From positions 88,874 to 152,873 of the forward strand of contig NZ_BMWE01000016.1 of NCBI RefSeq assembly GCF_014651075.1: a stretch of DNA of 64,000 nt. The letters run 5' to 3'. Below the pieces are notes generated by a model. That model saw only the letters and a program-made list of their open reading frames with translations, was not told where the DNA came from and ran no database searches. Both the position numbers and the translations under genes were made by a program. Source of the DNA: Streptomyces djakartensis (GTDB lineage: Bacteria; Actinomycetota; Actinomycetes; Streptomycetales; Streptomycetaceae). Shown in pieces: positions 28,172 through 36,327 of the stretch; the first letter of the stretch is position 1; the number at the start of each line of letters is the position of its first letter.

Positions 28172-29017
28172 TTTCGCCTCGGCGGCCCGTGCGCCGACCG
28201 TCCAGCACGCCGCGGTGAAGCGGACGCCGGATCCCTCCACGAAGGGGTCGAAGGCCGCCCGGACCGCCTGGACGATCCGGGCGCGGGTCTGCTCGTCCTC
28301 CACCTCGGGCAGGAACATGCCGAGTGGGCCGAGCCGGGTGAAGTAGCGGGCCAGCTCCCTCTCGGGCAGGGTGCAGACCGCGTCGACCGGCCGGATGTCG
28401 ACGTCGGTCCACCCGCTCCCGGAGAGGATGCCGCGGATCCTGTCCGGGTCCGCGAAGGCGAACTGGCCCGGTTCGTCCGGCCGGCGGGCGGGCAGGTCCG
28501 GCAGGAACGGCCTGGCGGCGCGCTCGGCCGTGGTCATGAACGGGTTCTCGTCCGGGCCGCGCCAGACCACGAACCGGAGCGCGGCCTCGTCCCGCACGGC
28601 CCTGCGCAGATTCGCGAAAGCCCGTACGGGGTCGTCGAAGAACATGACACCAAAACGCGAGACGACGGCGTCGAAGGCACCGGGCTCGAACGCGTGCTCC
28701 TGCGCGTCGGCGCGGACGAAGGACGCCGGTACGCCCTCCTGCTCGGACCACGCCCGCGCGGCGTCGATCATCGGGCCGGAGATGTCGACCCCGACGCAGT
28801 GGCCGACGCGTCGGGCGACGGCCCGTGTGACGCCGCCCGTGCCACAGCCCACGTCGAGCACACGGCCGGCCCGCTCCGAGGCCACGGCCTCGACGAGCAG
28901 GTGCTCGAAGGGCCGGAACATCTCGTCCAGCACCGCCTGGAGGTCGACCCAGGCGTGTCCGGCGCGCCCGTTCCAGCGAGCGGCCTGTTCGTCGTCGGTC
29001 CTGCGCTCGGCGTCCAT
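28163..29017 (-). CDS. class I SAM-dependent methyltransferase (MerR-linked)
   Basis: A 284-residue enzyme. Motif I is VLDVGCGTGGVTRAVA, the acidic tip VDISGPMIDAARAW, motif II FDAVVSRFGVMFFDDP. The sequence ARWNGRAGHAWVDLQAVLDEMFRPFEHLLVEA at the start is typical of a broad actinobacterial methyltransferase group. ATG with AAGGAGAAGGAG upstream. It is divergent from a MerR-type regulator, with a strong dyad between the two starts, so the regulator probably controls it. The methyl acceptor is unknown; a detoxification role would fit MerR-type control (inference). Confidence 0.88.
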   Translation of the reverse strand: MDAERRTDDEQAARWNGRAGHAWVDLQAVLDEMFRPFEHLLVEAVASERAGRVLDVGCGTGGVTRAVARRVGHCVGVDISGPMIDAARAWSEQEGVPASFVRADAQEHAFEPGAFDAVVSRFGVMFFDDPVRAFANLRRAVRDEAALRFVVWRGPDENPFMTTAERAARPFLPDLPARRPDEPGQFAFADPDRIRGILSGSGWTDVDIRPVDAVCTLPERELARYFTRLGPLGMFLPEVEDEQTRARIVQAVRAAFDPFVEGSGVRFTAACWTVGARAAEAKLS

Positions 29018-29035
29018 GCTCGTGATTCTCCTTCT

Positions 29036-29094
29036 CCTTGACCTCGTCGGATGCGGATGACAGCTTTCTACTTCAAGCCGACTTGAGGTCAAGG
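29036..29094. promoter_or_regulatory. divergent MerR-type promoter region with SoxR-like dyad
   Basis: The sequence CTTCAAGCCGACTTGAGG (29071-29088) is an imperfect dyad. By my count it agrees at 14 of 18 positions with the published E. coli SoxR box. It lies next to TTGACC read on the minus strand (29092-29087), with TAGAAA 16 bp further on, the usual arrangement of a MerR-family operator inside a promoter spacer (spacers of 19-20 bp are more typical). In addition, CCTTGACCTC (29036-29045) and GAGGTCAAGG (29085-29094) form a perfect 10-bp inverted repeat around the region. Confidence 0.6.
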
Positions 29095-29096
29095 TC

Positions 29097-29525
29097 ATGA
29101 CGGAGCTGGACATCGCCGAAGTGGCGCAGCGCGCGGGGGTGCCCGCCTCGACGCTGCGGTTCTACGAGGAGAAGGGTCTGATCGTCTCCACCGGTCGGCG
29201 CGGTCTGCGCCGTCAGTACGACTCCGGTGTGCTGGAGCGCCTGGCGCTGATCGCGCTGGGACGGAGGGCCGGGTTCTCCCTCGACGAGATCGCGCACATG
29301 TTCGCGCCGGACGGCCGGCCGCGCATCGACCGGCGGATGCTGGCGGACCGGGCGGACGAACTCGACCGCAGGGTGCGTGAACTCGTCCTGCTGCGCGACT
29401 CCCTGCGGCATGCCGCCGCGTGCCCGGCGCCGAGTCATCTGGAGTGCCCCACGTTCCGCGGCCTTCTCGACGCGGCGGCGTCCGGCGGTGTCACCCGGCC
29501 GGGACGGCGGCCCCCCGGCCGCTGA
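29097..29525 (+). CDS. MerR family transcriptional regulator
   Basis: A 142-residue regulator with the MerR winged helix at the N-terminus (DIAEVAQRAGVPASTLRFYEEKGLI...RRQYDSGVLERLALIALGRRAGFSLDEI) and a coiled-coil dimerisation helix (ADELDRRVRELVLLRDSL). Two cysteines (CPAPSHLEC) sit after the coil. The four-cysteine cluster of SoxR iron-sulphur proteins is absent, so it is not a true SoxR. It is likely a ligand- or metal-responsive activator of the divergent methyltransferase gene and of itself through the dyad between them. Confidence 0.9.
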   Translation: MTELDIAEVAQRAGVPASTLRFYEEKGLIVSTGRRGLRRQYDSGVLERLALIALGRRAGFSLDEIAHMFAPDGRPRIDRRMLADRADELDRRVRELVLLRDSLRHAAACPAPSHLECPTFRGLLDAAASGGVTRPGRRPPGR

Positions 29526-29587
29526 CCGGCCGGCAGCCCAGGCGTCGGCCTTGGTGCGACACCTCGGGGTGCGCGTCCATGTTCACG

Positions 29588-29597
29588 AAAAACGTTC
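29588..29597. promoter_or_regulatory. candidate LacI-type operator (AACGTTTTTC on minus strand) before the LacI gene
   Basis: Read on the minus strand the site is GAACGTTTTTCG. The ten bases AACGTTTTTC are identical to those before the MFS gene (34948-34957), and the core agrees with AAAACGTTTT before the hydrolase gene. It lies 79 bp before the LacI-family start codon, so autoregulation is likely. The central CG step is typical of LacI/GalR operators. Confidence 0.6.
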
Positions 29598-29675
29598 TAC
29601 ATCCGGTCACGTTATACTTGCGGCGCCCGAGGAGACCATCGTCGTGCCTGGTCGCACGGCTGCGACAGCGAGGGG

Positions 29676-30743
29676 GTGGACGCCATCCCGGCACGCCCCG
29701 CCCGCATCCAGGACGTCGCGGCCGCCGCCGGCGTCTCGGTGTCCACGGTGTCGAACGTGCTCAACCGGCCCGAGCGCGTCAACGCACAGACCGCCGAGCG
29801 CGTCCGCACAGCGATCGCCGCACTCGACTACGTCCCCCACCCGGGAGCCGCCGGCCTGCGCACCGGACGCGCCTGCGCGATCGGGCTGGTGCTGCCCGAC
29901 GTGACCAATTCGTTCTATGCGCGCATCGCGAGGGGCGCCGCCGACGCGGCCTACGGCCACGGCTACTCCCTCGTCCTCTGCCACAGCGGGGACGCACCGG
30001 AGCGGGAGCAGGGCTACTTCAGCATGCTCGTGGAGCAGCGGGCCGTCGGTGTGGTCGTCGTGCCGCTCAGTGCCGACCCGGGCCGGCTGGCCAGGCTCCG
30101 CGAGCGGGGCATCCCACTCGTCCTCGCCGACCGCGCGATGCCCGACCGGGACGGCTGCTCGGCCTCCGTCGACGACATCGCCGGCGGCCGCATCGCCGTA
30201 CAGCACCTCCTCGACAGCGGGGCGCGCGACATCCTCGTCGTCAACGGCGAGCGCGGCATACGCCAGTGCGCCGACCGGTACCAGGGAGCGCGGCAGGCCG
30301 TGCGCAGCCGGCGCGAGGCACACCTGGACCAGGTCGTCGCCGAGCAGATGAGCGTCGCGTACGGCAAGAAGATCGCGGACGGGCTCGACGCCGTGCCCGA
30401 CGGAGTGTTCTGCACCAACGACTTCCTCGCGGCGGGAGTGTGCCGGGGGCTCACCGAACGAGGCGTGCGCATCCCCGATGACGTGCAGGTGGTCGGCTAC
30501 GGCGACCTCGACATCGCGAGCTTCGGGGCGACCACCCTGACGACGGTCCGGCAGCCGGTCGAGGACCTCGGCCGGGCCGCCGTCGAGATGCTCCTCGACG
30601 AGATCGAGGCCCGCGCGGAACACGCCCACGAGACCCGCGTCTTCGCCCCCGGTCTCGTCCTGCGCGCCTCCACTCGACCGCCTTCCGCGCACCACGCCCC
30701 GCTCACCGGCACTGACAAGCGCTGCCGATTCCCTGCGCCGTGA
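29676..30743 (+). CDS. LacI family transcriptional regulator of the adjacent sugar unit
   Basis: A 355-residue repressor. The helix-turn-helix reads RIQDVAAAAGVSVSTVSNVLNRPERV, followed by the hinge helix region and a periplasmic-binding-like sensor domain starting IGLVLPDVTNSFYARIARGA; ...VQVVGYGDLDIASFGATTLTTVRQP is the usual C-terminal segment. GTG start after GAGGGG. Three operator-like sites (one before this gene, one before the hydrolase, one before the MFS transporter) indicate a local regulon. The inducer is probably a product of the hydrolase. An unusual run of cysteines (C in RACAIG, DGCSAS, RQCAD, GVFCTND, GVCRG) is present. Confidence 0.92.
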   Translation: MDAIPARPARIQDVAAAAGVSVSTVSNVLNRPERVNAQTAERVRTAIAALDYVPHPGAAGLRTGRACAIGLVLPDVTNSFYARIARGAADAAYGHGYSLVLCHSGDAPEREQGYFSMLVEQRAVGVVVVPLSADPGRLARLRERGIPLVLADRAMPDRDGCSASVDDIAGGRIAVQHLLDSGARDILVVNGERGIRQCADRYQGARQAVRSRREAHLDQVVAEQMSVAYGKKIADGLDAVPDGVFCTNDFLAAGVCRGLTERGVRIPDDVQVVGYGDLDIASFGATTLTTVRQPVEDLGRAAVEMLLDEIEARAEHAHETRVFAPGLVLRASTRPPSAHHAPLTGTDKRCRFPAP

Positions 30744-30819
30744 TCCAAACGACAAGCCCTGAGCCTGTCCAGCGGATCAGGCGCGGGAAAGCGGCGGTGT
30801 CCGACGACGCAGACGGGCG

Positions 30820-30842
30820 TACCGAGCCCCGCGTTCTCGGTA
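30820..30842. terminator. hairpin between convergent LacI and hydrolase genes
   Basis: TACCGAG and CTCGGTA form a 7-bp stem around a 9-nt loop. A second pair, GGTGTCCG near 30796 and CGGACACC near 30850, encloses it and could extend the structure. It lies in the 117-bp gap between two convergent genes, so a bidirectional terminator is the best reading. Confidence 0.55.
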
Positions 30843-30860
30843 TGGCCCGCCGGACACCTC

Positions 30861-33800
30861 CTAGCCCGGGATCCTCAGCGTCACCGGCCCCAGCAGCCCC
30901 GACGACAGCTGCGAGTCGAACGCCCAGGCGGTCGGTGTGGCCTCCGCGAGATACGGCGCCAGCGTGCCGCGGACCGTCACCTCCAGCCGGACCGTACGCC
31001 CGGCGGCGCCGCGCAACGCAAAGCGGTAGGGCGCGCAGAACGCCTCCCCGGCGAACTCGCCGTCGACCGAGACCTCCACGCTGCCCCGCACCCGCCCCAG
31101 GTCCAGCACGGGATCCGCCCCCGGCGGCACCTCCACCACACGGGCGTACGTCACGCCCCCGCTCCAACCGCCCAGTCCCAGCTCCCGCCAGTCACCCAGC
31201 GGCAGCGGCGCCGGTACGGTGCGGGCACGCACCGGTCCGGTCCAGGCGGATCCGCCCCGCAGGACCGCGGTCGGCTCGGTGACCACCTCGACACGAGTCG
31301 TCTCCGCGAGAGGCTGACGCAGTCTCAGTACCGGTCCCTCCAGGCTGATTTCGGTGTCGGCCCCGACCGAAACCCGGGCGTCCAGCGCCAACGGCAGGCC
31401 GAGCGACGCCGTTCCCGCCGGCACCGTGAAGCGGAAGCGTTGCGGCACCGCGTGGACGTCGTCCGTCGACCGGGCGGCCCACACGGCACCCCCCAGCACC
31501 GGCGCGCCGGTCAGCCATGCCGTGTCCGGCAGCGGGTGCGACCGCACCACGGCGTGGCAGTGCTGCAACTCGCCCCGCCTGCGCCGGTCCTCGACCGTCC
31601 GGCCGTGCCAGCCGCCCGCCGAGGCCTCCCATCCGGCACCGCTGACCAGGGCCGTCACCTCGGTCCCGGAACACACCACCATGTCCACGAAGACCGCGTC
31701 CCGGGCGTCGGCGGTGTCGGCCACCACCTCCAGGGTGTGCGGTCCCGCCCCGAGCGCCGGTTCGTGGCGGAAGAACATCGGCACGGCGCCCCAGTCGGCC
31801 TCGTAGTACTCCACCTTCTCCTGCCGTGCCACGACATCCCCGTCGAGCAGCACGGTGACAGCCGAGGCCGCGCCGACGACCAGTACCGCCCGCGCACCCT
31901 CGCACGGGACGTGGATCCGCCCGCGATACGCCACCCGGCCGTCCGGCCGCACCCCGTCGGGCGGACGCATGAACCTCGGACGCGGCCCGAGTCCGCCCGG
32001 CGCCGACAGGCAGAAGAAGCTGCCCAGCGGTGTGTCCTCGACGGCCGAGATCGTCGAGGGCCTGCTCTGCGCGTCGGAGAGTTCGTACTCGAGCACGTTG
32101 CGGCCCCGGCTCACCGTGACCCGGGCGGAGGCCAGGTAACCGCCGCCGTCCGGGTGCAGTGGCTCGCCGTTCCACCACACGCGCTTGGCCGCCTCGGCGC
32201 CGACATGGAGTTCGGCGGGTCCCCGGTGGCCGGTCTCCACGATCGTCCGCACCCGGGCGGCCGTTGCGCGGACCGGCACGGGGACGCGCACGAACTCCTC
32301 GTTCACCAGCCCCTTCAGGCCCAGCAGCCCGCCGGGATCAGGGAGACCTCGGCTCGACGAGTACACGCCGACGTCCCAGCCCCCGTCCGGCGGAGTCAGG
32401 GGCGACTCGCCGGCCAGGACCCGTTCGGCGGCCTCGGCATCCAGCGGCTCGGGCACCTGACCGACGGGCACCGGGGGCAGGACGCGGACCCGGTTGCCGT
32501 AGGTGACCCGGGCCCGCTCCCACACCCCGCCCTCGGTCCAGTCCATGGACCAGATCTGCGGCTCGTCCACGGGGGATCCAGGCGGCAGCGCCAGATCGCC
32601 CCAGGCGTTGTCCATCGTGGGGACCAGCCTGCCCTCCCAGCCGGCCGAGACGTCGATCACCCGGGCGGCGCACTTGCGTTCCGGACGCTCCTGCGCCGGC
32701 CGGCCCTCACGCCACACGACCAGGGCCGCGGGAGCACCGTCCAGCGGCACCTCGACGGCCGAGGAAGCGCCGTCGCCGGAGACGGTGACCCGTGCGGGGG
32801 TGCGGGAGCCGGTCGCCGGGTTCCACACCTCGGCCTCGGCGACCCCGGCCCGCACGGTCACGGACGAGGTGCCGCGGCCGTCGGCCACCGTGGCGGAACC
32901 GGTCCGCAGCGGATGCGCGCCGATCTCGGGGAAGGCCGACGTCACCAGCGCCACGGCCTCGTCGCCCTTCCGTCTGACGAGCAGCGGAACATCGGCCGTG
33001 GCGTACCCGGCCGCGTCGGCGACCGCCGCCGCGCCCGCGTCGGCGTCGGCCACCCGCTCCAGCCGGGGGTGTGCCACCAGGGCCGCCACCACCGAGTCGT
33101 CGCCGGACCGGCCGGAGGCCGTGGCGGGCGGGCGGCCCACCACGACGACCCGTCCGCCCGTGTCGAGCAGTCCGGTCAGCCGCCGCGCCGTCTCCTCCTC
33201 CAGCACGCTCGCCGACGGCAGCAGCACCGCGGTGTACGCCAGGTCCCCGATCCGCAGGGCGCCCTCGGCCGTCCCGGCGCGCTGGACCGAGGCGTCGTCG
33301 ACGATGTCGAAGGAGATGCCGTGCCGGTCCAGGGCGCCCACGCGCGGACCCAGCCAGTTGTTCGTGCCGCACAGGTCGAGGTAGTGGCGCTGCGTCTCGT
33401 CGGCCTCGGCGTGGCCGTCGCCCAGCCGGCCGTCGCCGAAGTGCTGGACCGGCGCGTCCAGCGGCACGAGGGCCTGCATGGTGGCGGTGGGGTGCAGCAC
33501 CGCCACGTCGGCCGCGTAACCTCCCCAGGACATGATCGAGCAGATCCGGGCCACGGCCCGGGAGAACGCCGGGTACTGCTTCCAGTAGGGCTGGCGCCAG
33601 TCCGTGGACGGCGGCGCCCACTCGAACCAGCCGCCCGCGGTGCCGAAGTAACTGGCGTGCGGGTTGTACAGGTTGGCGCCGCTGCGCAGGAACGGCAGCA
33701 GCCAGTGGTAGGTGTCCTCCAGCGTGCCGCCCCAGCCGGAGGAGTGGAACGCCTCGATCCACACCCGCTCGTGGCCGTAGAGGTGGGCCATGGAGGAGTG

Positions 33801-34814
33801 CACCTTGGCGTCGCCGTGATGGTCGCTGCCCGCGGCACCGTACCAGCGGTGGGTGCGGAAGTAGTCGGTGTAGATCTGCGTCGACTGGGCCGGGTAGCCC
33901 GCCCGCGCCGGATGGCTCTGGTCGCTGCCGAGCAGCATCCCGCGCTCCCGGTGCCATGCGGCCAGCGGCCGGAACAGGGCCTCTTCGGCCAGTTCCGCGC
34001 GGACCGCGTAGTAGTCGGCGCGGATCTTCGTCTCGGGGACGGTGGCGTCGGTGCCGAACAGGGCGGCAAGGTGGTCGAGCAGGTCGTAGCCGCGCCGGGT
34101 GCGGAACTCCTCGGGGAAGCGCCGGCTCCAGGCGTTCGTGGCGGGCAGTTCGTCCTGGAAGCTGCCCGCTATGACGGTGCCCAGGTGGCCGGGTACGCGC
34201 CGGTCGTACTCGTGGTGCACGGCGTCCATCAGCAGGCCGACCGCGGCCGGGTCCAGGTAGTCGAACGCCGTGGGGACGGTGGTGACGAGCCGCACGCCGG
34301 GCCCGTCGGGGGCGTCGACGCGTACGGTGCCCGGACCGTCCGCGGCGAGGCCGAGGCGCCCGCCCCGTGCGGAGTACGCGCCCAGTGGGGTCTCGGCGTC
34401 CAGCAGGACGACGGCGCCCCCGGAGACGGTGACGTCGCGGCAGCGCAACGCGCCACCCCGGGCCGACGGGTGACGTCGCGTCACATTGCCCTGTACGTTC
34501 GCGCCCGAGAAACCGAGCTGGTCGTAGAACCACAGGCGGGTGCCCAACTCCGCTGCGATCTCGCAGGCGTCGGTGAAGCGGGCCCACCACTCCTCACCGA
34601 ACCAGACCGGATCGTCGGCCCGGGCGCCGAACGCCGGACCGGCCGGGGCCAGGTTGATCACGACGAGGTTGTGGACACCGCCCTTCGCGAACGCCCGCAT
34701 CTGCCAGGCGAGCCGATCGCGGGTGACCTTCGCGCCCGACCACCACCACAACGGCGTCGGCCCGAAGTCGCGGGGCGGGTTCTCGAACAGGTGCCGGAGC
34801 GCGGGGGAGATCAC
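30861..34814 (-). CDS. large multidomain glycoside hydrolase (GH106/rhamnosidase-like)
   Basis: A 1317-residue protein with no signal peptide, so probably cytosolic. The N-terminal TIM-barrel region opens RDFGPTPLWWWSGAKVTRDRLAWQMR, continues LWFYDQLGFSGANVQG and VIAGSFQDELPATNAWS, and resembles family GH106 alpha-L-rhamnosidases and related uncharacterised families. A middle segment (AVLLPSASVLEEETARRLTGLLDTGGRVVVVG) matches the trimerisation-like domain of GH42/GH106-type enzymes. The C-terminal 500 residues hold beta-sandwich sugar-binding (GH2-like) domains. The upstream AAAACGTTTT site puts it under the neighbouring LacI protein. It should act on an imported oligosaccharide; the exact sugar is not certain. 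Confidence 0.65.
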   Translation of the reverse strand: MISPALRHLFENPPRDFGPTPLWWWSGAKVTRDRLAWQMRAFAKGGVHNLVVINLAPAGPAFGARADDPVWFGEEWWARFTDACEIAAELGTRLWFYDQLGFSGANVQGNVTRRHPSARGGALRCRDVTVSGGAVVLLDAETPLGAYSARGGRLGLAADGPGTVRVDAPDGPGVRLVTTVPTAFDYLDPAAVGLLMDAVHHEYDRRVPGHLGTVIAGSFQDELPATNAWSRRFPEEFRTRRGYDLLDHLAALFGTDATVPETKIRADYYAVRAELAEEALFRPLAAWHRERGMLLGSDQSHPARAGYPAQSTQIYTDYFRTHRWYGAAGSDHHGDAKVHSSMAHLYGHERVWIEAFHSSGWGGTLEDTYHWLLPFLRSGANLYNPHASYFGTAGGWFEWAPPSTDWRQPYWKQYPAFSRAVARICSIMSWGGYAADVAVLHPTATMQALVPLDAPVQHFGDGRLGDGHAEADETQRHYLDLCGTNNWLGPRVGALDRHGISFDIVDDASVQRAGTAEGALRIGDLAYTAVLLPSASVLEEETARRLTGLLDTGGRVVVVGRPPATASGRSGDDSVVAALVAHPRLERVADADAGAAAVADAAGYATADVPLLVRRKGDEAVALVTSAFPEIGAHPLRTGSATVADGRGTSSVTVRAGVAEAEVWNPATGSRTPARVTVSGDGASSAVEVPLDGAPAALVVWREGRPAQERPERKCAARVIDVSAGWEGRLVPTMDNAWGDLALPPGSPVDEPQIWSMDWTEGGVWERARVTYGNRVRVLPPVPVGQVPEPLDAEAAERVLAGESPLTPPDGGWDVGVYSSSRGLPDPGGLLGLKGLVNEEFVRVPVPVRATAARVRTIVETGHRGPAELHVGAEAAKRVWWNGEPLHPDGGGYLASARVTVSRGRNVLEYELSDAQSRPSTISAVEDTPLGSFFCLSAPGGLGPRPRFMRPPDGVRPDGRVAYRGRIHVPCEGARAVLVVGAASAVTVLLDGDVVARQEKVEYYEADWGAVPMFFRHEPALGAGPHTLEVVADTADARDAVFVDMVVCSGTEVTALVSGAGWEASAGGWHGRTVEDRRRRGELQHCHAVVRSHPLPDTAWLTGAPVLGGAVWAARSTDDVHAVPQRFRFTVPAGTASLGLPLALDARVSVGADTEISLEGPVLRLRQPLAETTRVEVVTEPTAVLRGGSAWTGPVRARTVPAPLPLGDWRELGLGGWSGGVTYARVVEVPPGADPVLDLGRVRGSVEVSVDGEFAGEAFCAPYRFALRGAAGRTVRLEVTVRGTLAPYLAEATPTAWAFDSQLSSGLLGPVTLRIPG

Positions 34815-34832
34815 TGAGGCGGCCCTTCCCCT

Positions 34833-34842
34833 AAAACGTTTT
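34833..34842. promoter_or_regulatory. candidate LacI-type operator (perfect AAAACGTTTT) before the hydrolase
   Basis: A perfect 10-bp palindrome 18 bp upstream of the hydrolase start (minus strand), inside CTAAAACGTTTTCAG. It shares AACGTTTT with the sites at 29588 and 34946. This is the most symmetrical of the three and the strongest candidate for repressor binding. Confidence 0.7.
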
Positions 34843-34945
34843 CAGACCGCCTTCACCGTAGGCGAGCTGGAAGGATCACGCCATATCCCGGGAGGGCGCG
34901 GCGGCAGTCCCGGCGGATGCGCCGATGTCCGCGCGACACCTTGTT

Positions 34946-34957
34946 GCAACGTTTTTC
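34946..34957. promoter_or_regulatory. candidate LacI-type operator (GCAACGTTTTTC) before the MFS gene
   Basis: AACGTTTTTC here is identical to the minus-strand site at 29588-29597 upstream of the LacI gene. It lies 66 bp before the MFS start. A CCTATATT stretch just downstream (34971-34978) could contribute the -10 element, which would place the operator over the promoter. Confidence 0.65.
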
Positions 34958-35022
34958 TCGCCCTATATTCGCTGCGACCAGGCCCCCGGAACCGCGATGT
35001 CACCAGACGACGGAGTCGCATC

Positions 35023-36312
35023 ATGGCCGGTAACCGCCCCATTCCCAAGCAGCTCTGGAAGGCCGCCGCCCTGTCGGGCATGGCCTCCTATCTCGACGCC
35101 GGGCTGATCGTCAGCATCTCCGTCAACCTGGCCATCTACCGCGACAGTTACGACATGGGCGTGTGGATGGCCGGGGCGATCAGCGCGATCGTCACCGGCT
35201 GCATCGCCGTCGGCTCCCTGATCGGCGGACGGCTCGCCGACCTCTTCGGCCGCCGCCGCGTCTACAACTGGGACATCTTCTGCTTCGCGCTCGGCGCCAT
35301 CGTCATCACGCTGGCGCCGGACGACATCACGCTGCTGGCCGGCGTCCTCATCGCGGGACTCGCCGCCGGCGCCGACCTGCCCACGTCCCTGGCCGTCGTC
35401 TCGGACGCCGCGCCTTCCTGGGCCCGGGGCAGGCTCGTCGCCTTCACCCAGGTCATGTGGATGCTGGGCATCGCCGTCGCCATCTTCCTCGGCTTCGTCC
35501 TGTCGACCACGGGTATGACCGGGGCCAGGCTCATCACCGGGCAACTGGCCGTCGCCGCGCTCGTCACCTGGGCCATGCGCTCCCGGCTGAAGCTCTCCGG
35601 CGAGTACGAGGACGACGACGCTCCCCGCACCGAGGGGGAGCGGGCCCCGAGTGGAGTCGCGCTGCGGAACGTGTGGACGCGGGCCGCCCTGCTGCCGATG
35701 GCCGCGACGTTCGTCTTCTACGTCACCTGGGGCCTCGGGGCCAACACCTTCGGCCAGTTCGGCACGTACCTGCTCGTCACCGTCAGCGACGCCTCACAGA
35801 GCCTGGCCACCGGCATCAACCTGGCCTTCATCCCGATCGGCGTGCTGCTGACCCTCGCCTTCGTGCGGCTCGCCGACACCCCCTGGCGCGACCGGCTGTT
35901 CTACCTGGCCGCCTCCGTGCAGATCCTCGCCTTCGTCATCGCCTCGCTGACGGCCGGGGCCCTCGTGGGCATGCTCGTGTTCTTCGTCCTGTACCAGATC
36001 TCCCACCCCTTCGCGGGCGAGACCAACTACAAGGTGTGGTCGCAGCTCACACTGCCCCCGGACACCCGCGGCACCACCCAGGGGCTCACCTACGCCCTGT
36101 CGCGCGCGGTCTACGCGGTCGCCGCGTTCTTCACCCCGGCGCTGCTCGACTACAGCCCGTCCGTCCTGCTCTGGACGATCACCGCCTGCATGACGGCGGC
36201 CGCGTGCGCCGGCGTGTTCATCATCCGCGTGCTGGTTCCGCGTTCCCCCGCCGTGCCGCGTGACAGAGCGGACCTGCGCGTCGCCGGCACCGAGCAGCCG
36301 CAGCAGACCTGA
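35023..36312 (+). CDS. MFS sugar transporter (sugar porter/inositol-like)
   Basis: A 429-residue permease with twelve predicted membrane segments. The loop between helices 2 and 3 carries GGRLADLFGRRRVYNWDIF, the hallmark of sugar/metabolite:H+ symporters. DLPTSLAVVSDAAPSWARGRLVAFTQVMW is the helix 4-5 motif. I start at MAGNRPIPKQLW, after GACGGAG. It lies 15 bp before the isomerase-like gene and faces the hydrolase divergently. It probably brings in the oligosaccharide or released sugar handled by those enzymes, under LacI control. Confidence 0.88.
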   Translation: MAGNRPIPKQLWKAAALSGMASYLDAGLIVSISVNLAIYRDSYDMGVWMAGAISAIVTGCIAVGSLIGGRLADLFGRRRVYNWDIFCFALGAIVITLAPDDITLLAGVLIAGLAAGADLPTSLAVVSDAAPSWARGRLVAFTQVMWMLGIAVAIFLGFVLSTTGMTGARLITGQLAVAALVTWAMRSRLKLSGEYEDDDAPRTEGERAPSGVALRNVWTRAALLPMAATFVFYVTWGLGANTFGQFGTYLLVTVSDASQSLATGINLAFIPIGVLLTLAFVRLADTPWRDRLFYLAASVQILAFVIASLTAGALVGMLVFFVLYQISHPFAGETNYKVWSQLTLPPDTRGTTQGLTYALSRAVYAVAAFFTPALLDYSPSVLLWTITACMTAAACAGVFIIRVLVPRSPAVPRDRADLRVAGTEQPQQT

Positions 36313-36327
36313 CAAGGAGCACCGCCC

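Noticed and set aside
29097..29525. Calling the MerR-family gene soxR
   Set aside because: Only two cysteines follow the dimerisation helix; the four-cysteine iron-sulphur cluster of SoxR is absent.
31440..34817. 1125-codon plus-strand frame opposite the large hydrolase
   Set aside because: Composition is the Arg/Gly/Val/His-rich pattern of an antisense shadow; the minus frame has hydrolase motifs and its own ribosome site and operator.
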